A DNA stretch of 64,000 nucleotides from Fodinicurvata sp. EGI_FJ10296. Its GTDB lineage: Bacteria; Pseudomonadota; Alphaproteobacteria; DSM-16000; Inquilinaceae. The notes under the pieces are model-generated. The model worked only from the letters and a program-made list of their open reading frames with translations, made no database searches and was not told the origin of the DNA. Where the stretch lies: assembly GCF_040712075.1 (NCBI RefSeq), contig NZ_JBFCVL010000005.1, positions 1-64,000 on the forward strand. The letters are read 5' to 3'. The stretch's first letter is position 1; each line of letters starts with the position of its first letter. A program made the position numbers and the translations under genes. Of the stretch, positions 51,156 through 64,000 are shown in pieces.

Positions 51156-52436
51156 TTAAAGCTTAATAACCGAAACGAATTCCCCGGACTTTGTTGCAGC
51201 CGCATGAGGCGGTCGAACGATCAATCCATTCGATTTGGCAAGAACCGACATCATACTGCTGTCTTGTTTTTCGAAGGCATGCACTTCCCAGCCCCCTTCG
51301 CTGTCCCTTTGGAGCCGGGCTCGCAAATAATCCTGGCGATGATCATTGGCTTCTAATTTGTGTGTAACTCGTGCAAGTACCGACCGATCGTCTGACTCTT
51401 TTTCAATGGCATCCGTGGTTGCCCCTGTTAATCGGCGGATCGCAGGTGTCATGAAGATCAGGCCGCAAACGAAGCACGACACCGGATTGCCCGGCAGGCC
51501 GAGCATCGGTGTATCCGCTAATGTTCCGAACAATAGCGGCTTGCCCGGTCGCATGGCGATTTTCCAGAAGTGACGTTCCGTCCGGGCGGTCCCTTGTCCA
51601 GAAGTCGGGCAGCCTTCATCGGGGGGACCGCCGAACAGTCGTTGAATGTGGTCATGGTCGCCGACGGATGCGCCGCCGCTGCTCACTACCAGGTCAGCCG
51701 TCGCCGCCGCCTGAAAAACGCGTCTGCGGACCTGATCCGGATCATCGGGGACAATTCCGCAATGCACGGGCTCGCCGCCGGCCCGGCGCACCATGGCCAT
51801 AAGCTGAAAGCTGTTGCTGGACGGTAACGATATCGCCGAAAGCGGATCGCCGGGAAGGGCGATCTCGTCCCCCGTCGCCAGAATCGCAACGCGCGGACGA
51901 CGATAGACCCGAAGCCACGGGTGGTTCATTGCCGCTGCAAGCCCGATTTCCGCAGGTCCCAATGTCGTGCCGAGACGGAGCAGCATATCGCCGTCATCAA
52001 AGTCGAGGCCGGCCCGGCGCACCCATTGCCCCTGCGCCGCGATCGGCTCGGTGACAATGATGCGGCCGGTTGCATCGACCTCCGTATTTTCCTGGATGAC
52101 AACGGTATCAGTGCCCGGCGGCATTGCGGCGCCGGTGAAGATCCGTGCGCAAGCGCCGGGGGGAATTGTCGGTGAAAGTCCGCTTCCTGCGGGAACCGAG
52201 GCTACGCAGTTCAGTCGGGCAGGGACGACCGCGAGGTCCGCTGCCCTGACGGCATAGCCGTCCATACTGGATACGTCCATAGCTGGCTGTGCCCGGCGCG
52301 AGGCGTAATCCGCGGCCAGACGGCGATCGAGCGCATCGGCAATCGATACGATTTCTTCGCCGACCGGGTGAAGACGATCGAGTATGGATCGTAGCGCATC
52401 GTCGACGGAGATCATGGTGTCACGGCGCTCAGGCAT
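51156..52436 (-). CDS. moeA: molybdopterin molybdenumtransferase
   Basis: Inserts molybdate into adenylylated molybdopterin, the last step of molybdenum cofactor synthesis (426 residues). Family blocks are [34 protein letters not shown]-type sequence, [10 protein letters not shown], the [13 protein letters not shown] molybdopterin-binding stretch and [14 protein letters not shown] 52436 overlaps the end of moaC. lexA follows after 140 bases. Confidence 0.95.
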   Translation of the reverse strand: MPERRDTMISVDDALRSILDRLHPVGEEIVSIADALDRRLAADYASRRAQPAMDVSSMDGYAVRAADLAVVPARLNCVASVPAGSGLSPTIPPGACARIFTGAAMPPGTDTVVIQENTEVDATGRIIVTEPIAAQGQWVRRAGLDFDDGDMLLRLGTTLGPAEIGLAAAMNHPWLRVYRRPRVAILATGDEIALPGDPLSAISLPSSNSFQLMAMVRRAGGEPVHCGIVPDDPDQVRRRVFQAAATADLVVSSGGASVGDHDHIQRLFGGPPDEGCPTSGQGTARTERHFWKIAMRPGKPLLFGTLADTPMLGLPGNPVSCFVCGLIFMTPAIRRLTGATTDAIEKESDDRSVLARVTHKLEANDHRQDYLRARLQRDSEGGWEVHAFEKQDSSMMSVLAKSNGLIVRPPHAAATKSGEFVSVIKL

Positions 52437-52932
52437 CGGCGACAAAGTCACCGGACTTGCCGCCGCTCTTGAAGAGCAGCTTTACGTCCGTGATCGTCAT
52501 CGCCCGGTCCATCGATTTGCACATATCGTAGACCGTCAGGCCGGCGACAGCAGCGCCGGTCAGAGCCTCCATTTCGACCCCCGTGCGGCCCGTCGTTCTG
52601 ACTGTGGCCGTGATGGACAGGGTTGCGATTTCCCCCGGAGCCGACGGATCGTAGTCTTCCGGTACCAGCGCCACTTCGACGGCCGTCAGCGGCAACGGAT
52701 GGCAGAGCGGGATCAGGTCCGCCGTGCGCTTGGTCGCCATTATGCCCGCAATCCGGGCTATGCCGATGACGTCTCCCTTTGCCGCGCTTCCAGACCGTAT
52801 CGCTGTCAGCGTGTCGGGTTGCATCTGCACCCTGCAGCCGGCTCGTGCGACACGAACGGTTTCGTCCTTGGCGCCGACATCGACCATATGTGCCTGGCCG
52901 GCATCATCGAAATGGGTCAACCGGTCGGTCAC
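52429..52932 (-). CDS. moaC: cyclic pyranopterin monophosphate synthase MoaC
   Basis: Works with MoaA to turn GTP into cyclic pyranopterin monophosphate, the first stage of molybdenum cofactor synthesis (167 residues). The active-site stretches [25 protein letters not shown] and [15 protein letters not shown], then KSGGKSG, are diagnostic. The start is GTG 52932, seven bases after GGAGGC. No moaA, moaB or moaE is in the window. Confidence 0.97.
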   Translation of the reverse strand: MTDRLTHFDDAGQAHMVDVGAKDETVRVARAGCRVQMQPDTLTAIRSGSAAKGDVIGIARIAGIMATKRTADLIPLCHPLPLTAVEVALVPEDYDPSAPGEIATLSITATVRTTGRTGVEMEALTGAAVAGLTVYDMCKSMDRAMTITDVKLLFKSGGKSGDFVADA

Positions 52933-53000
52933 TGTGCCTCCACCAAAACTGTCAGCAAAATTGCGTTCATCAGCGAAACGACGGCAGCATCCATCCGTTC

Positions 53001-53822
53001 TTAAAGCCGTGCCGCCTCAGCGCTGTGCCAAGCACCCAACAGGCGTCGCGTCGCGCCCTCGACGTCGGTCTGCCGCATCAGGCTTTCTCCCACCAGAAAC
53101 GTCGAAATGCCAATTTTTCGCATGCGAAGCAAGTCAGACTCAGTGTATAGGCCGCTTTCGCAAACGACCAGCGATCCTTCGGGTACACGGGGCGCCAGCG
53201 CCTCCGTCGTCGCCAGATCGATGGTCAACGTCCGCAAATTCCGATTATTGATACCGATCATGTCGGCATCGAGGGCGATTGCCCGGCCCAATTCGTCACT
53301 GTCGTGGACTTCGATCAGAGCATCCATACCAAGGCGACGGGCCTCGACGATCAACTCTGATGCAAGACGGTCGTCTATAGCCGCAAGTATGACCAGAATA
53401 CAGTCCGCACCCAATACGCGGGACTCGAGCACCTGATATGGATCGATCATGAAATCTTTGCGAAGCACCGGAAGGTTTACCGCGTTTCGCACAGTAGCAA
53501 TATAGGCGTCGGCGCCTTGAAAATAGGGGCCATCGGTCAAGACAGACAGACAGGCCGCCCCCGCATCCGCGTAGGCTCGGGCCAGTGAAGGAGGGTCGAA
53601 ATCCGGCCGGATAAGTCCCCTGGAGGGCGATGCCTTCTTTATCTCCGCTATCAACCCGGGCCGGTCCACGGACCGTTTGGCAGAGAGTGCAGCCCTGAAG
53701 CCGCGGGGAGGAGCAGTCCCGGCCAGGGCAGCCTCAAGTTCGGCGGCCGGAGCGGCCAGCTTGCGCGCGGCGACATGGTCAGCCTTATCTGCGCATATCC
53801 GCGCAAGCACATCCGCCGTCAT
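53001..53822 (-). CDS. trpC: indole-3-glycerol phosphate synthase
   Basis: Fourth step of tryptophan synthesis (273 residues, TIM barrel). Catalytic blocks are [21 protein letters not shown], the FMIDPYQV segment with its lysine just before (LRKDF), and [11 protein letters not shown]. It overlaps trpD in ATGA. moaC follows after 68 bases. It is not fused to TrpF, unlike in enterics. Confidence 0.97.
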   Translation of the reverse strand: MTADVLARICADKADHVAARKLAAPAAELEAALAGTAPPRGFRAALSAKRSVDRPGLIAEIKKASPSRGLIRPDFDPPSLARAYADAGAACLSVLTDGPYFQGADAYIATVRNAVNLPVLRKDFMIDPYQVLESRVLGADCILVILAAIDDRLASELIVEARRLGMDALIEVHDSDELGRAIALDADMIGINNRNLRTLTIDLATTEALAPRVPEGSLVVCESGLYTESDLLRMRKIGISTFLVGESLMRQTDVEGATRRLLGAWHSAEAARL

Positions 53823-54925
53823 GCAGCATTCCCTTTTGTCTCGACCGTTTTCCTGGAGGTCGGGTCTGCAGCAGCATCGTCTTCGGGATCGGTCGGTGGC
53901 GGCCGATTCGTGATCTCGACAATGCGTTCCAGTGTGCGCGCAGCCCTGCCGTCGTCAATTGCGCGCCCGGCCAGGTCCGCGCCTTCCCGAAGGGTGCTTG
54001 CCTTACCGGCAACGATCAGAGCGGCTGCAGCATTCAGCAAAACGATGTCCCGGTAGGCGCCCGTTTCTCCGGCAAGGATTCTTTGAATCGCTTCGGCATT
54101 TTCATCGGATTCGCCGCCTTTCAGGTCCTCCGGCCGGGCGCGGGACAAACCGGCATCTTCCGGCGTCACGGTGAAAGTACGCACCCTGCCGTCGACCAGT
54201 TCAGCCACGGCGGTTTCGGTCGTGGTGGTAATCTCGTCGAGGCCGTCCCGCCCGTGAACGACCCATGCGCGACGTGTTCCCAGCTTGCCCAGAACCTGTG
54301 CCAGCGGCTCCACCCAGCGTTCGGCGAACACCCCCATTAGTTGCAACTGTGCCCTTGCCGGATTCGAGAGTGGGCCCAACAGGTTGAAAACCGTCCGCGT
54401 TCCCAGTTCGGTTCGCGTGGGTCCGACATGCCGCATAGCGCCGTGGTGCCGGATAGCGAACAGGAAGCAAAGATTTGCGTCTGTAAGGGATTGTTCAACA
54501 AGACGAAAATCGGCATCGATATTGACACCAAGGGCAGTCAGAACATCGGCTGCGCCCGTTTTGCTGGACAAGGCACGGTTGCCGTGCTTGGCAACGGGAA
54601 TACCCAAGCCGGCGAGGACAAACGACACAGCCGTCGAAATATTGAAGGTTCCGGCCGAATCACCACCGGTGCCGCAGCAATCCATCGCACCGGCCGGCGC
54701 CTGAAGCGTCAGCGCTTTCGCGCGCATGATACGTGCGGCACCGGTGATTTCGTCGACGGTTTCGCCGCGGCACCGCATGGCCAGCAGAAACGCCCCCATC
54801 TGTGCGGGCGTCGCCTCACCACTCATGATGATTTCAAACGCGTCTGAGGCTTCCTGCTCAGACAACGTGCCGGAATCGGCGATCTTGGCCAAGAAGGGCT
54901 TCAGGCGCGATAATCCTGCCGTCAT
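53819..54925 (-). CDS. trpD: anthranilate phosphoribosyltransferase
   Basis: Second step of tryptophan synthesis, joining anthranilate and PRPP (368 residues). The PRPP-binding [17 protein letters not shown] lies near residues 82-98, followed by [17 protein letters not shown]. It is a separate protein, not fused to a TrpG amidotransferase, and no trpE or trpG is beside it. The C-terminus has about 25 extra charged residues ([13 protein letters not shown] and beyond). Confidence 0.96.
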   Translation of the reverse strand: MTAGLSRLKPFLAKIADSGTLSEQEASDAFEIIMSGEATPAQMGAFLLAMRCRGETVDEITGAARIMRAKALTLQAPAGAMDCCGTGGDSAGTFNISTAVSFVLAGLGIPVAKHGNRALSSKTGAADVLTALGVNIDADFRLVEQSLTDANLCFLFAIRHHGAMRHVGPTRTELGTRTVFNLLGPLSNPARAQLQLMGVFAERWVEPLAQVLGKLGTRRAWVVHGRDGLDEITTTTETAVAELVDGRVRTFTVTPEDAGLSRARPEDLKGGESDENAEAIQRILAGETGAYRDIVLLNAAAALIVAGKASTLREGADLAGRAIDDGRAARTLERIVEITNRPPPTDPEDDAAADPTSRKTVETKGNAA

Positions 54926-55069
54926 TGTCCGCTCATTCGACTGTTATCATTCTTCCGGGACGGCGCCCCGCCGGTTCCCCAACGCGCCGCTCAGTCGGCG
55001 ATTGCCACGGCTCGCGATAGAGTATCACCCGAAGACGCGGATGCCACGTCAGATTCTGAATGTAAACGG

Positions 55070-55107
55070 CCCCCCCTCGGACGACCGCCGCGGCAGCCGT
55101 GGGGGGG
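55070..55107 (-). terminator. G7/C7 hairpin after ppiD, possible terminator
   Basis: Seven C (55070-55076) pair with seven G (55101-55107). After one T-T mismatch, CGG and CCG continue the stem. It begins 11 bases after the ppiD stop. On the minus strand it is followed by CCGTTTACATT, too U-poor for a standard terminator, but the all-GC stem should be very stable and may end or protect the ppiD message before trpD. Confidence 0.4.
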
Positions 55108-55117
55108 AGGCGCGACA

Positions 55118-57106
55118 CTATTGAATCGGTTGCGCCATCGGTTGCGCCGCGCCATCACCGGCTATATCCGACCCCACCGCATCCGTCGGCAGGTCGGGTT
55201 CAGCCGAAAGATCGACATCGGCAAGGCCCAGACGTTCCAGCAGACGCTCGCGATTGACCTCCACGTCGAACTGTCCGCGCCAGGCAATCGTGAACTGGCT
55301 GACAAGGTCGTTGCCGATCTGGTTGCGAACGCGATCGCGGATCTCGGCCAGACCGTCGGCATCATCTTCCGGATCGGCTTCATGAATGGCTGTCAGCCGA
55401 ACGACAAGCGCCTGATCTTCGCCGATGGAAAGCAGAATATCGTCCTGCGATGCCGCGAAAAGGTCGGATATCACATCCTGACTGAGAAGCTGATGGCTCT
55501 GATTCCGTCGCAGCCCTGATTCGGACTCCTGGTCTGCCTGGGCATTCGATGCGATCCGGCCGAACTCGGAGGGGGCGTTCGAGGCCGATTCGTGTGCCGT
55601 CTCCGCCGCTTCCGCCATCAGGCGGCGTCGTTCTGCAGCGCGCCACTCCTCAGCGGCCAGTTCACGGACGTCGTCGAACGGGCGCGTTTCCGGCGGCCGC
55701 TGCTCGTCGGCGCGAACGACGTAGAAGACATTGTTCTCCAGATCTTCCAGACCGCTGGTCTCACCGATACTCAGCGAGAATCCCGTTTGAACGATGTCGG
55801 AGACAGCCGGGATATCGTCGACTTCGGTCCCGTCGGGCCGGCGACCTTCGGCGTCGACCGGTCCAATCGTACGAACGGAAAGCCCGGTTTCATCAGCGGC
55901 TTCGTCCAGTGAAAGGCCGGCGGCCAGTGCATCTTCAAGGCGATTGGCGTCCTGAAACAGGCGGTCTAGCGCCCGGTCGAGCTGGATCTCGCTTCTGATC
56001 TCGTCACGGACATCGTCAAGCGGCTGCACGCTGTCGTCCTGTACTTCTGTCACTTTGAAGACATGCCAGCCAAACGGCGATTCGACAGGGTCGCCGACCT
56101 CGTCGTCCGGCGTCGAGAAGACGGCCTCGGCCAGCACGTCGAACGCGATGTCACTGCGTTGCTGCTCGGAAAAAGGTGTGATCGATGCGTCGAGGCCAGC
56201 TGTCTGCAACGCTTCATCAAGGTCTGCGCTGTCGCGGGCGACCTGAGCAAAGTCTGCGGCAGTATCCTCATCATCCAGCAGAACCTGTTCGAACGAGCGT
56301 CGTTCGGCTGTCGTATACTGGTCCATCTGCTGGTCGTACCTGTCCTCGATATCCTGTTCGCTGACGGCGATTTCATCGGCAAGTTCGTTGCCGGAAAGTA
56401 TGACGGTACTTAACGTACGGTAGGCGGGCGCCTGGAACAACTCCGGGTTTTCCGCATGGAACGACCGTAGCGTAAGCTGATCAGGATCGTTGACACCCCC
56501 GAAGTCGCTCGCCTCGAAGATCATGTATTCGATGTCGCGACTCTCTTGCTCGTACGAAAAAAGATCGTTGACCAGCACGTCGGGTGCGGCCGTCGCATTC
56601 GCAATTGGCGCGAGCATCTGAGACCGGCCGACGGCCTGGCGCAACGTCGCGAGGTATTGATCCTCGGTCATTCCGGAGGCTGCCAGGGTCTGCTGGAACT
56701 GCAATGGCGAGAAATTGCCGGCCTGATCCTGAAAGGCGGGCTGATTCCGCAGCATGCCGATCAGCATTTCGTTCGGCACGTTGAAGCCGGCCTCCGACGC
56801 GGCGCGCGCCATCACCGACTCGTCGACAATTCGGTCGAGCGTATCGTCGAGGAGCCCCATCCGGGCGGCAGTGGCCGAATCGAGCGTAATGCCAAAATTC
56901 TGGCGAATCCGCTGGATCTCGTTGCGAAACGCCGTTTCGACACGTGACGAGTCGATCGACATTTCGCCAACCGTCGCCACCGTGTCGTCGGGAGGACCCT
57001 CCTGCATCATGTCCCCGATGCCCCACACGGCGAAGCTGAGGATCAGGACAAAGAAGAGGATTTTGACGACCCAGGAGCCGACTTTGCTGCGTATCGCTTG
57101 TAACAT
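55118..57106 (-). CDS. ppiD: PpiD-type periplasmic peptidyl-prolyl isomerase
   Basis: A membrane-anchored folding helper for exported proteins (662 residues). A single helix at about 12-32 (VVKILFFVLILSFAVWG) anchors it with the bulk in the periplasm. The SurA-N-like domain (about 35-190) is followed by a parvulin domain with SPFGWHVFKVTEVQ near residue 350, then a long charged, Glu/Asp-rich C-terminal half. Start ATG 57106 gives the standard short cytoplasmic N-terminus. It is divergent from tpiA across 259 bases. Confidence 0.92.
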   Translation of the reverse strand: MLQAIRSKVGSWVVKILFFVLILSFAVWGIGDMMQEGPPDDTVATVGEMSIDSSRVETAFRNEIQRIRQNFGITLDSATAARMGLLDDTLDRIVDESVMARAASEAGFNVPNEMLIGMLRNQPAFQDQAGNFSPLQFQQTLAASGMTEDQYLATLRQAVGRSQMLAPIANATAAPDVLVNDLFSYEQESRDIEYMIFEASDFGGVNDPDQLTLRSFHAENPELFQAPAYRTLSTVILSGNELADEIAVSEQDIEDRYDQQMDQYTTAERRSFEQVLLDDEDTAADFAQVARDSADLDEALQTAGLDASITPFSEQQRSDIAFDVLAEAVFSTPDDEVGDPVESPFGWHVFKVTEVQDDSVQPLDDVRDEIRSEIQLDRALDRLFQDANRLEDALAAGLSLDEAADETGLSVRTIGPVDAEGRRPDGTEVDDIPAVSDIVQTGFSLSIGETSGLEDLENNVFYVVRADEQRPPETRPFDDVRELAAEEWRAAERRRLMAEAAETAHESASNAPSEFGRIASNAQADQESESGLRRNQSHQLLSQDVISDLFAASQDDILLSIGEDQALVVRLTAIHEADPEDDADGLAEIRDRVRNQIGNDLVSQFTIAWRGQFDVEVNRERLLERLGLADVDLSAEPDLPTDAVGSDIAGDGAAQPMAQPIQ

Positions 57107-57365
57107 GTGAGGACTTCATGCCTTTGCGGGTGAGGAACCCATAACCAACCGGTGGTCCATCCGCAACATCGAACACCCGAAGAGGGCATGGGAAAGGCAA
57201 CAGGTATTCGACCGAAACGGGTGCCAAGCCGTCCCGACATTGATATAGGATTGCATTTCTTCGGGATCGGCCCGGGAGCCAACGGACTGGAATCGGCGCC
57301 AACCCGGACACCAAAGCCGCGCCCGTGCCCAAAACGCCCCGCGCCAAACGACAAGAGGAGTGGAC

Positions 57366-58115
57366 ATGATGCGAAAGTTAGTCGCCGGCAATTGGAAGAT
57401 GAACGGCACTCGCGCCGACGGCGTCGCGCTGGCCCGCGATCTGGCAGGCCGGTATGCAGGTCTGACCGACCCGTCTTTCGACATGCTGATCTGCCCGCCC
57501 GCCACATTGCTCGCTCCGGTGGGCGAGGCGATTGCAAAGAGCGGACTCGCTCTCGGCGGACAGGATTGCCACCCCGAGGATAGCGGCGCCTTCACTGGCG
57601 ACATATCAGCTACAATGCTCGGGGACATAGGAGCACGCTTTGTCATTGTCGGACATTCCGAGCGGCGCCAGAACCATGGCGAATCCGACCACGAGGTTGC
57701 CGCCAAGGCCGGGGCAGCCCATCGCGCCGGTTTGACGGCAATCGTGTGCATCGGCGAAACGCTTGAGCAGCGGGATGGAGGCGAGGCTCTGGCGGTCTGT
57801 TCGCGCCAGCTCGCCGGCTCCATCCCGTCGACAGCAACCGCCGCCAACACAGTGATTGCCTACGAACCGGTCTGGGCAATCGGCACCGGCAGGGCCGCAA
57901 CGGCGGACGATGTTTCGCAGGTTCATGATCACCTTCGCGCCGATATTGCCAGCCGCATCGCCGATGCATCTGCCGTGCGACTGCTTTACGGCGGCTCTGT
58001 CAAAGCGGCGAATGCGGGGGAACTGATGCAGGTCGCCAACGTTGACGGGGCTCTTGTCGGCGGCGCCAGCCTGAAGGCCGACGAATTCTGGGGAATCGCC
58101 AAACACTGTGGTTAA
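57366..58115 (+). CDS. tpiA: triosephosphate isomerase
   Basis: Interconverts dihydroxyacetone phosphate and glyceraldehyde 3-phosphate (249 residues, TIM barrel). Catalytic residues are all present: Lys11 in AGNWKMNG, His97 in VGHSERR and Glu167 in [10 protein letters not shown], with the phosphate loop [10 protein letters not shown] and VGGASL. ATG 57366 lies five bases after AGAGGAG. The 259-base gap to ppiD should hold divergent promoters; I see no clear boxes. Confidence 0.98.
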   Translation: MMRKLVAGNWKMNGTRADGVALARDLAGRYAGLTDPSFDMLICPPATLLAPVGEAIAKSGLALGGQDCHPEDSGAFTGDISATMLGDIGARFVIVGHSERRQNHGESDHEVAAKAGAAHRAGLTAIVCIGETLEQRDGGEALAVCSRQLAGSIPSTATAANTVIAYEPVWAIGTGRAATADDVSQVHDHLRADIASRIADASAVRLLYGGSVKAANAGELMQVANVDGALVGGASLKADEFWGIAKHCG

Positions 58116-58204
58116 CCCGGACCGGGCGAGGTGAAATCCGGGGACCTGCGCCCTGGTGGAGGCCGGGTCCTGAAAATCGGGGTTGGCTTGGCTCACCGGG
58201 TTGA

Positions 58205-58228
58205 CTACAACGACACGCGTTGTTGTAG
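58205..58228. repeat. 10-bp inverted repeat between tpiA and secG
   Basis: CTACAACGAC and GTTGTTGTAG form a ten-bp stem (one G-U) with a four-base loop, 89 bases after the tpiA stop. There is no U-tract on either strand. Its role is unclear: an mRNA-end hairpin or a protein-binding palindrome. Confidence 0.5.
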
Positions 58229-58322
58229 GCTTCGCCGGTTCGGGCGCCGCGGTGAGTGACGTCAGTAAGGCGTCCGGCGGGTCGTGAGCCGAAACCCATC
58301 ATTCCAAGGAACGGGTGACCGT

Positions 58323-58637
58323 GTGTCGCAGGTACTCCTGATCATTCATCTTATCGTCGCGCTTTCGCTGGTCGTTTCGATCCTTCTGCAGCGGAGCGAG
58401 GGCGGCGGTCTCGGGATCGGCGGCGGTGGCAGCGGCGGTCTGGTTTCCAGTCGTGGATCCGCCAACTTTCTGACGCGGGTGACCGCAGTGCTGGCTGGCG
58501 GATTCATGGCGACGAGCCTGACATTGGCGATCCTGGCCAGTCACGGCTCCGAGACCCAGTCCATCGTCCAGCAGATTCCGATGGGCCAAGACGCACCGGC
58601 AGAGGCTCCGGCCGATCCTACGGTTCCGCTGAACTAG
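58323..58637 (+). CDS. secG: preprotein translocase subunit SecG
   Basis: An auxiliary subunit of the SecYEG export channel (104 residues). Two helices (about 3-20 and 46-68) flank the very conserved LLQRSEGGGLGIGGGGSGG and the ANFLTRVTAVLA stretch. A Pro/Ala-rich tail ends the protein. GTG 58323 gives the standard N-terminus (VSQVLLIIHL); an upstream GTG at 58284 would add 13 residues. tpiA-secG-pyrG order is common in alphaproteobacteria. Confidence 0.95.
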   Translation: MSQVLLIIHLIVALSLVVSILLQRSEGGGLGIGGGGSGGLVSSRGSANFLTRVTAVLAGGFMATSLTLAILASHGSETQSIVQQIPMGQDAPAEAPADPTVPLN

Positions 58638-58691
58638 CAGCGACTGGCGGCTTTTAACCAGGAACGGGCGACTGCCGTTCGATATGCTTCG

Positions 58692-60386
<1,695 letters not shown>

Positions 60387-60441
60387 GCACACGGCGGTAA
60401 TTGTCCGTCCGCGCGGGCAGGTTCGACACGGAGCAGTTATC

Positions 60442-62611
<2,170 letters not shown>

Positions 62612-62630
62612 GGAACCTGTAGTCGGAGCA

Positions 62631-62683
62631 CAGACACAGCATCTAGGATCAGCGCCAAGCTTGAACGCTAGATGCTGTGTCTG
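62631..62683. repeat. perfect 16-bp inverted repeat after eno
   Basis: CAGACACAGCATCTAG (62631-62646) is mirrored exactly by CTAGATGCTGTGTCTG (62668-62683) around a 21-base spacer, 19 bases after the eno stop. No U-tract follows on either strand. It would form a very stable RNA hairpin at the end of the eno message. Its perfection also fits a young insertion scar or a binding site. Confidence 0.7.
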
Positions 62684-62772
62684 CTGCCCGCAGATTGACT
62701 TCGCAATCTAAGTCATTGAAATACCACCAAAAAGCAATTGACGGAAGTGCCGGGGCGTGATCGATTGGTGTG

Positions 62773-63126
62773 ATGATGTCCGCCGCCCGCATGAAACGTT
62801 GCCTTCACCCCGTAATCTGGCCCGTAATCGGGCTCGGACTGATCGCCTATTTCCTGATTCATAGCGTCGAGGGCAATCACGGCCTCATCGCGCGAGAGAC
62901 GCTGATGGATCGCATTATCCGAGCTGAGGCGGCGCTTGGGACATTGAGTTCGGAGCGCCAGGTGCTCGAACGTCGGGCTCGGCGGCTGTCAGCCGCGGCC
63001 CTCGATCCGGATATGCTTGATGAGCGCCTGAGGGTGATGCTCAACTATTCTCATCCAAATGAAGTGATAATCTATCGCCAACGCCATTCGGATCACGACG
63101 GAAACGCGCCTGTTCGCCAGAACTGA
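62773..63126 (+). CDS. ftsB: FtsB/DivIC family septum formation initiator
   Basis: A small bitopic division protein that links FtsL and FtsQ at the septum (117 residues). A short cytoplasmic N-terminus and one helix (about 15-31) are followed by a heptad-like coiled coil (about 38-75, with ARETLMDRIIRAEAAL and SERQVLERRARRL) and a C-terminal ERLRVMLNYSHPNEVIIY stretch typical of alphaproteobacterial members between eno and pdhA. The exact start among several clustered ATG/GTG codons is uncertain. Confidence 0.85.
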   Translation: MMSAARMKRCLHPVIWPVIGLGLIAYFLIHSVEGNHGLIARETLMDRIIRAEAALGTLSSERQVLERRARRLSAAALDPDMLDERLRVMLNYSHPNEVIIYRQRHSDHDGNAPVRQN

Positions 63127-63215
63127 ACAATAAGTGCGAATATTAAATATGCGTGATTGTTGCGGTGCAGCAAACGAATTTCATCCAATATAGCCCTTTA
63201 CCGCTACGCTGATCC

Positions 63216-63244
63216 TTGCATATTTGGGTTCCTCACGGTATCGC
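63216..63244 (+). promoter_or_regulatory. candidate promoter of pdhA
   Basis: TTGCAT (63216-63221) and TATCGC (63239-63244) are spaced by 17 bases, about 75 bases before the pdhA start, in the 192-base gap after ftsB. The -10 is weak. This gap is AT-rich at its start and also holds an imperfect dyad (TTGTTGC, GGT, GCAGCAA), but no other gene. Confidence 0.3.
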
Positions 63245-63318
63245 TTGTGTACCCTGCGGATGGCTGAGCATTGACTGCTGCCGCCTCCGCGATACCAATG
63301 AGCAGCCTGGAGGATCCC

Positions 63319-64000
63319 TTGGCCACGACGAAGCGTCGCACATCCGGTCGGTCAAAATCCGGCGATATGAAGGCATCAAAAGAGGACCTTCTTCATTACT
63401 ATTCCGAAATGTTGCGGATCCGGCGATTCGAGGAAAAAGCCGGCCAACTTTACGGCATGGGATTGATCGGCGGATTTTGTCACCTGTACATAGGGCAGGA
63501 AGCGGTCGTCGTCGGCATGCAATCCGCGCAGGAGCCGGCGGACAGCGTCATAACCGGCTATCGCGATCATGGTCATATGCTCGCTTGCGGTATGGACCCC
63601 AAGGGTGTCATGGCCGAGTTGACCGGTCGTCGCGGCGGATATTCGAAAGGCAAGGGCGGTTCGATGCACATGTTCTCGCGGGAGAAGAAATTCTTCGGCG
63701 GGCACGGTATCGTGGGCGCACAGGTCCCGCTCGGAACCGGATTGGCATTCGCCCACAAATACAACGAGGACGGCGGCGTCAACGTCTGCTACTTCGGCGA
63801 CGGCGCGGTGAATCAGGGCCAGGTTTACGAGAGCTTCAACATGGCGGCGCTCTGGCATCTGCCCATCGTCTACGTGATCGAAAACAACCAGTACGGCATG
63901 GGAACCTCAGTGGCGCGGCATTCGGCCCAGGCCGATCTGTCCAAGCGCGGCCAGGCCTATGGAATCCCCGGACGGCAGATCGACGGAATGGACGTTCTGG
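63319..64000 (+). CDS. pdhA: pyruvate dehydrogenase E1 component alpha subunit (partial)
   Basis: The thiamine-diphosphate-dependent E1 alpha chain that decarboxylates pyruvate to feed acetyl-CoA to citrate synthase. The first 227 codons are in the window; the gene runs off the right edge. Clear family parts are MLRIRRFEEKAGQLYGMGLI, FCHLYIGQEAVVVGM, SKGKGGSMHMF and the ThDP motif GDGAVNQGQVYESFNMAALW to ENNQYGMG. The start is probably TTG 63319, five bases after GGAGG, with ATG 63367 as the alternative. A basic N-terminal 20-residue stretch is usual here. Confidence 0.96.
   Translation, partial: MATTKRRTSGRSKSGDMKASKEDLLHYYSEMLRIRRFEEKAGQLYGMGLIGGFCHLYIGQEAVVVGMQSAQEPADSVITGYRDHGHMLACGMDPKGVMAELTGRRGGYSKGKGGSMHMFSREKKFFGGHGIVGAQVPLGTGLAFAHKYNEDGGVNVCYFGDGAVNQGQVYESFNMAALWHLPIVYVIENNQYGMGTSVARHSAQADLSKRGQAYGIPGRQIDGMDVL

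Noticed and set aside
54933-55118. A 61-residue minus-strand frame just upstream of trpD, considered as a trp leader peptide
   Set aside because: It has no tandem Trp codons and no terminator/antiterminator pair, and it is largely made of the G/C homopolymer hairpin region.

Overview
The window is core chromosome of an alphaproteobacterium, most likely of the Rhodospirillales type. This is judged from protein style and gene order, not from a database search. Supporting points are a complete 14-gene nuo operon followed by birA, coaX and an RNase J gene, a short prolyl-tRNA synthetase, the lpxD-fabZ-lpxA-lpxI-lpxB order with LpxI instead of LpxH, and trpDC-moaC-moeA-lexA in one run. Coding is dense, with many 1-10 base overlaps and frequent GTG or TTG starts.

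Layout: 1-212 is the decayed 3' end of an IS66-type transposase. 482-15002 is nuoA-N (respiratory complex I). 15042-18342 is birA, coaX and RNase J. 18449-22191 holds methylmalonyl-CoA epimerase, a small DUF1467 membrane protein, a 3-methyladenine glycosylase, a 467-base non-coding stretch with a probable small RNA, a leftward purine permease and a small exported protein. 22291-29343 is proS, a lipoprotein-release ABC pair and dnaE. 29578-34569 is rpsB, tsf, pyrH, frr, uppS and cdsA (translation, then entry into envelope synthesis). 34560-44526 is dxr, rseP, bamA, skp and the lipid A genes (isoprenoid and outer-membrane building). On the minus strand, 44578-47693 is gltX, gltA and a possible tail-anchored mini-protein. 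comEC (+) lies at 47883-50069. A second minus block, 50092-57106, is ppiD, trpD, trpC, moaC, moeA and lexA. From 57366 the plus strand carries tpiA, secG, pyrG, kdsA, eno, ftsB and the start of pdhA, which runs off the window.

The genes serve central metabolism (complex I, citrate synthase, enolase, TIM, PDH), envelope assembly (Lpx, Bam, Lol, Skp, UppS) and information processing. I found no CRISPR array, phage, toxin-antitoxin, secretion cluster or biosynthetic island, and I do not claim a new multi-gene system. The observations most worth a second look are regulatory or small: a candidate small RNA with a UCCUCCC motif (about 19945-20033); a strong terminator 33 bases before pyrG that may act as an attenuator; a perfect 16-bp inverted repeat after eno; a LexA with a roughly 100-residue linker and a SOS box inside its own promoter spacer; and a 71-residue tail-anchored ORF overlapping the end of gltA. 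All functions are read from motifs and general family knowledge; no searches were run.
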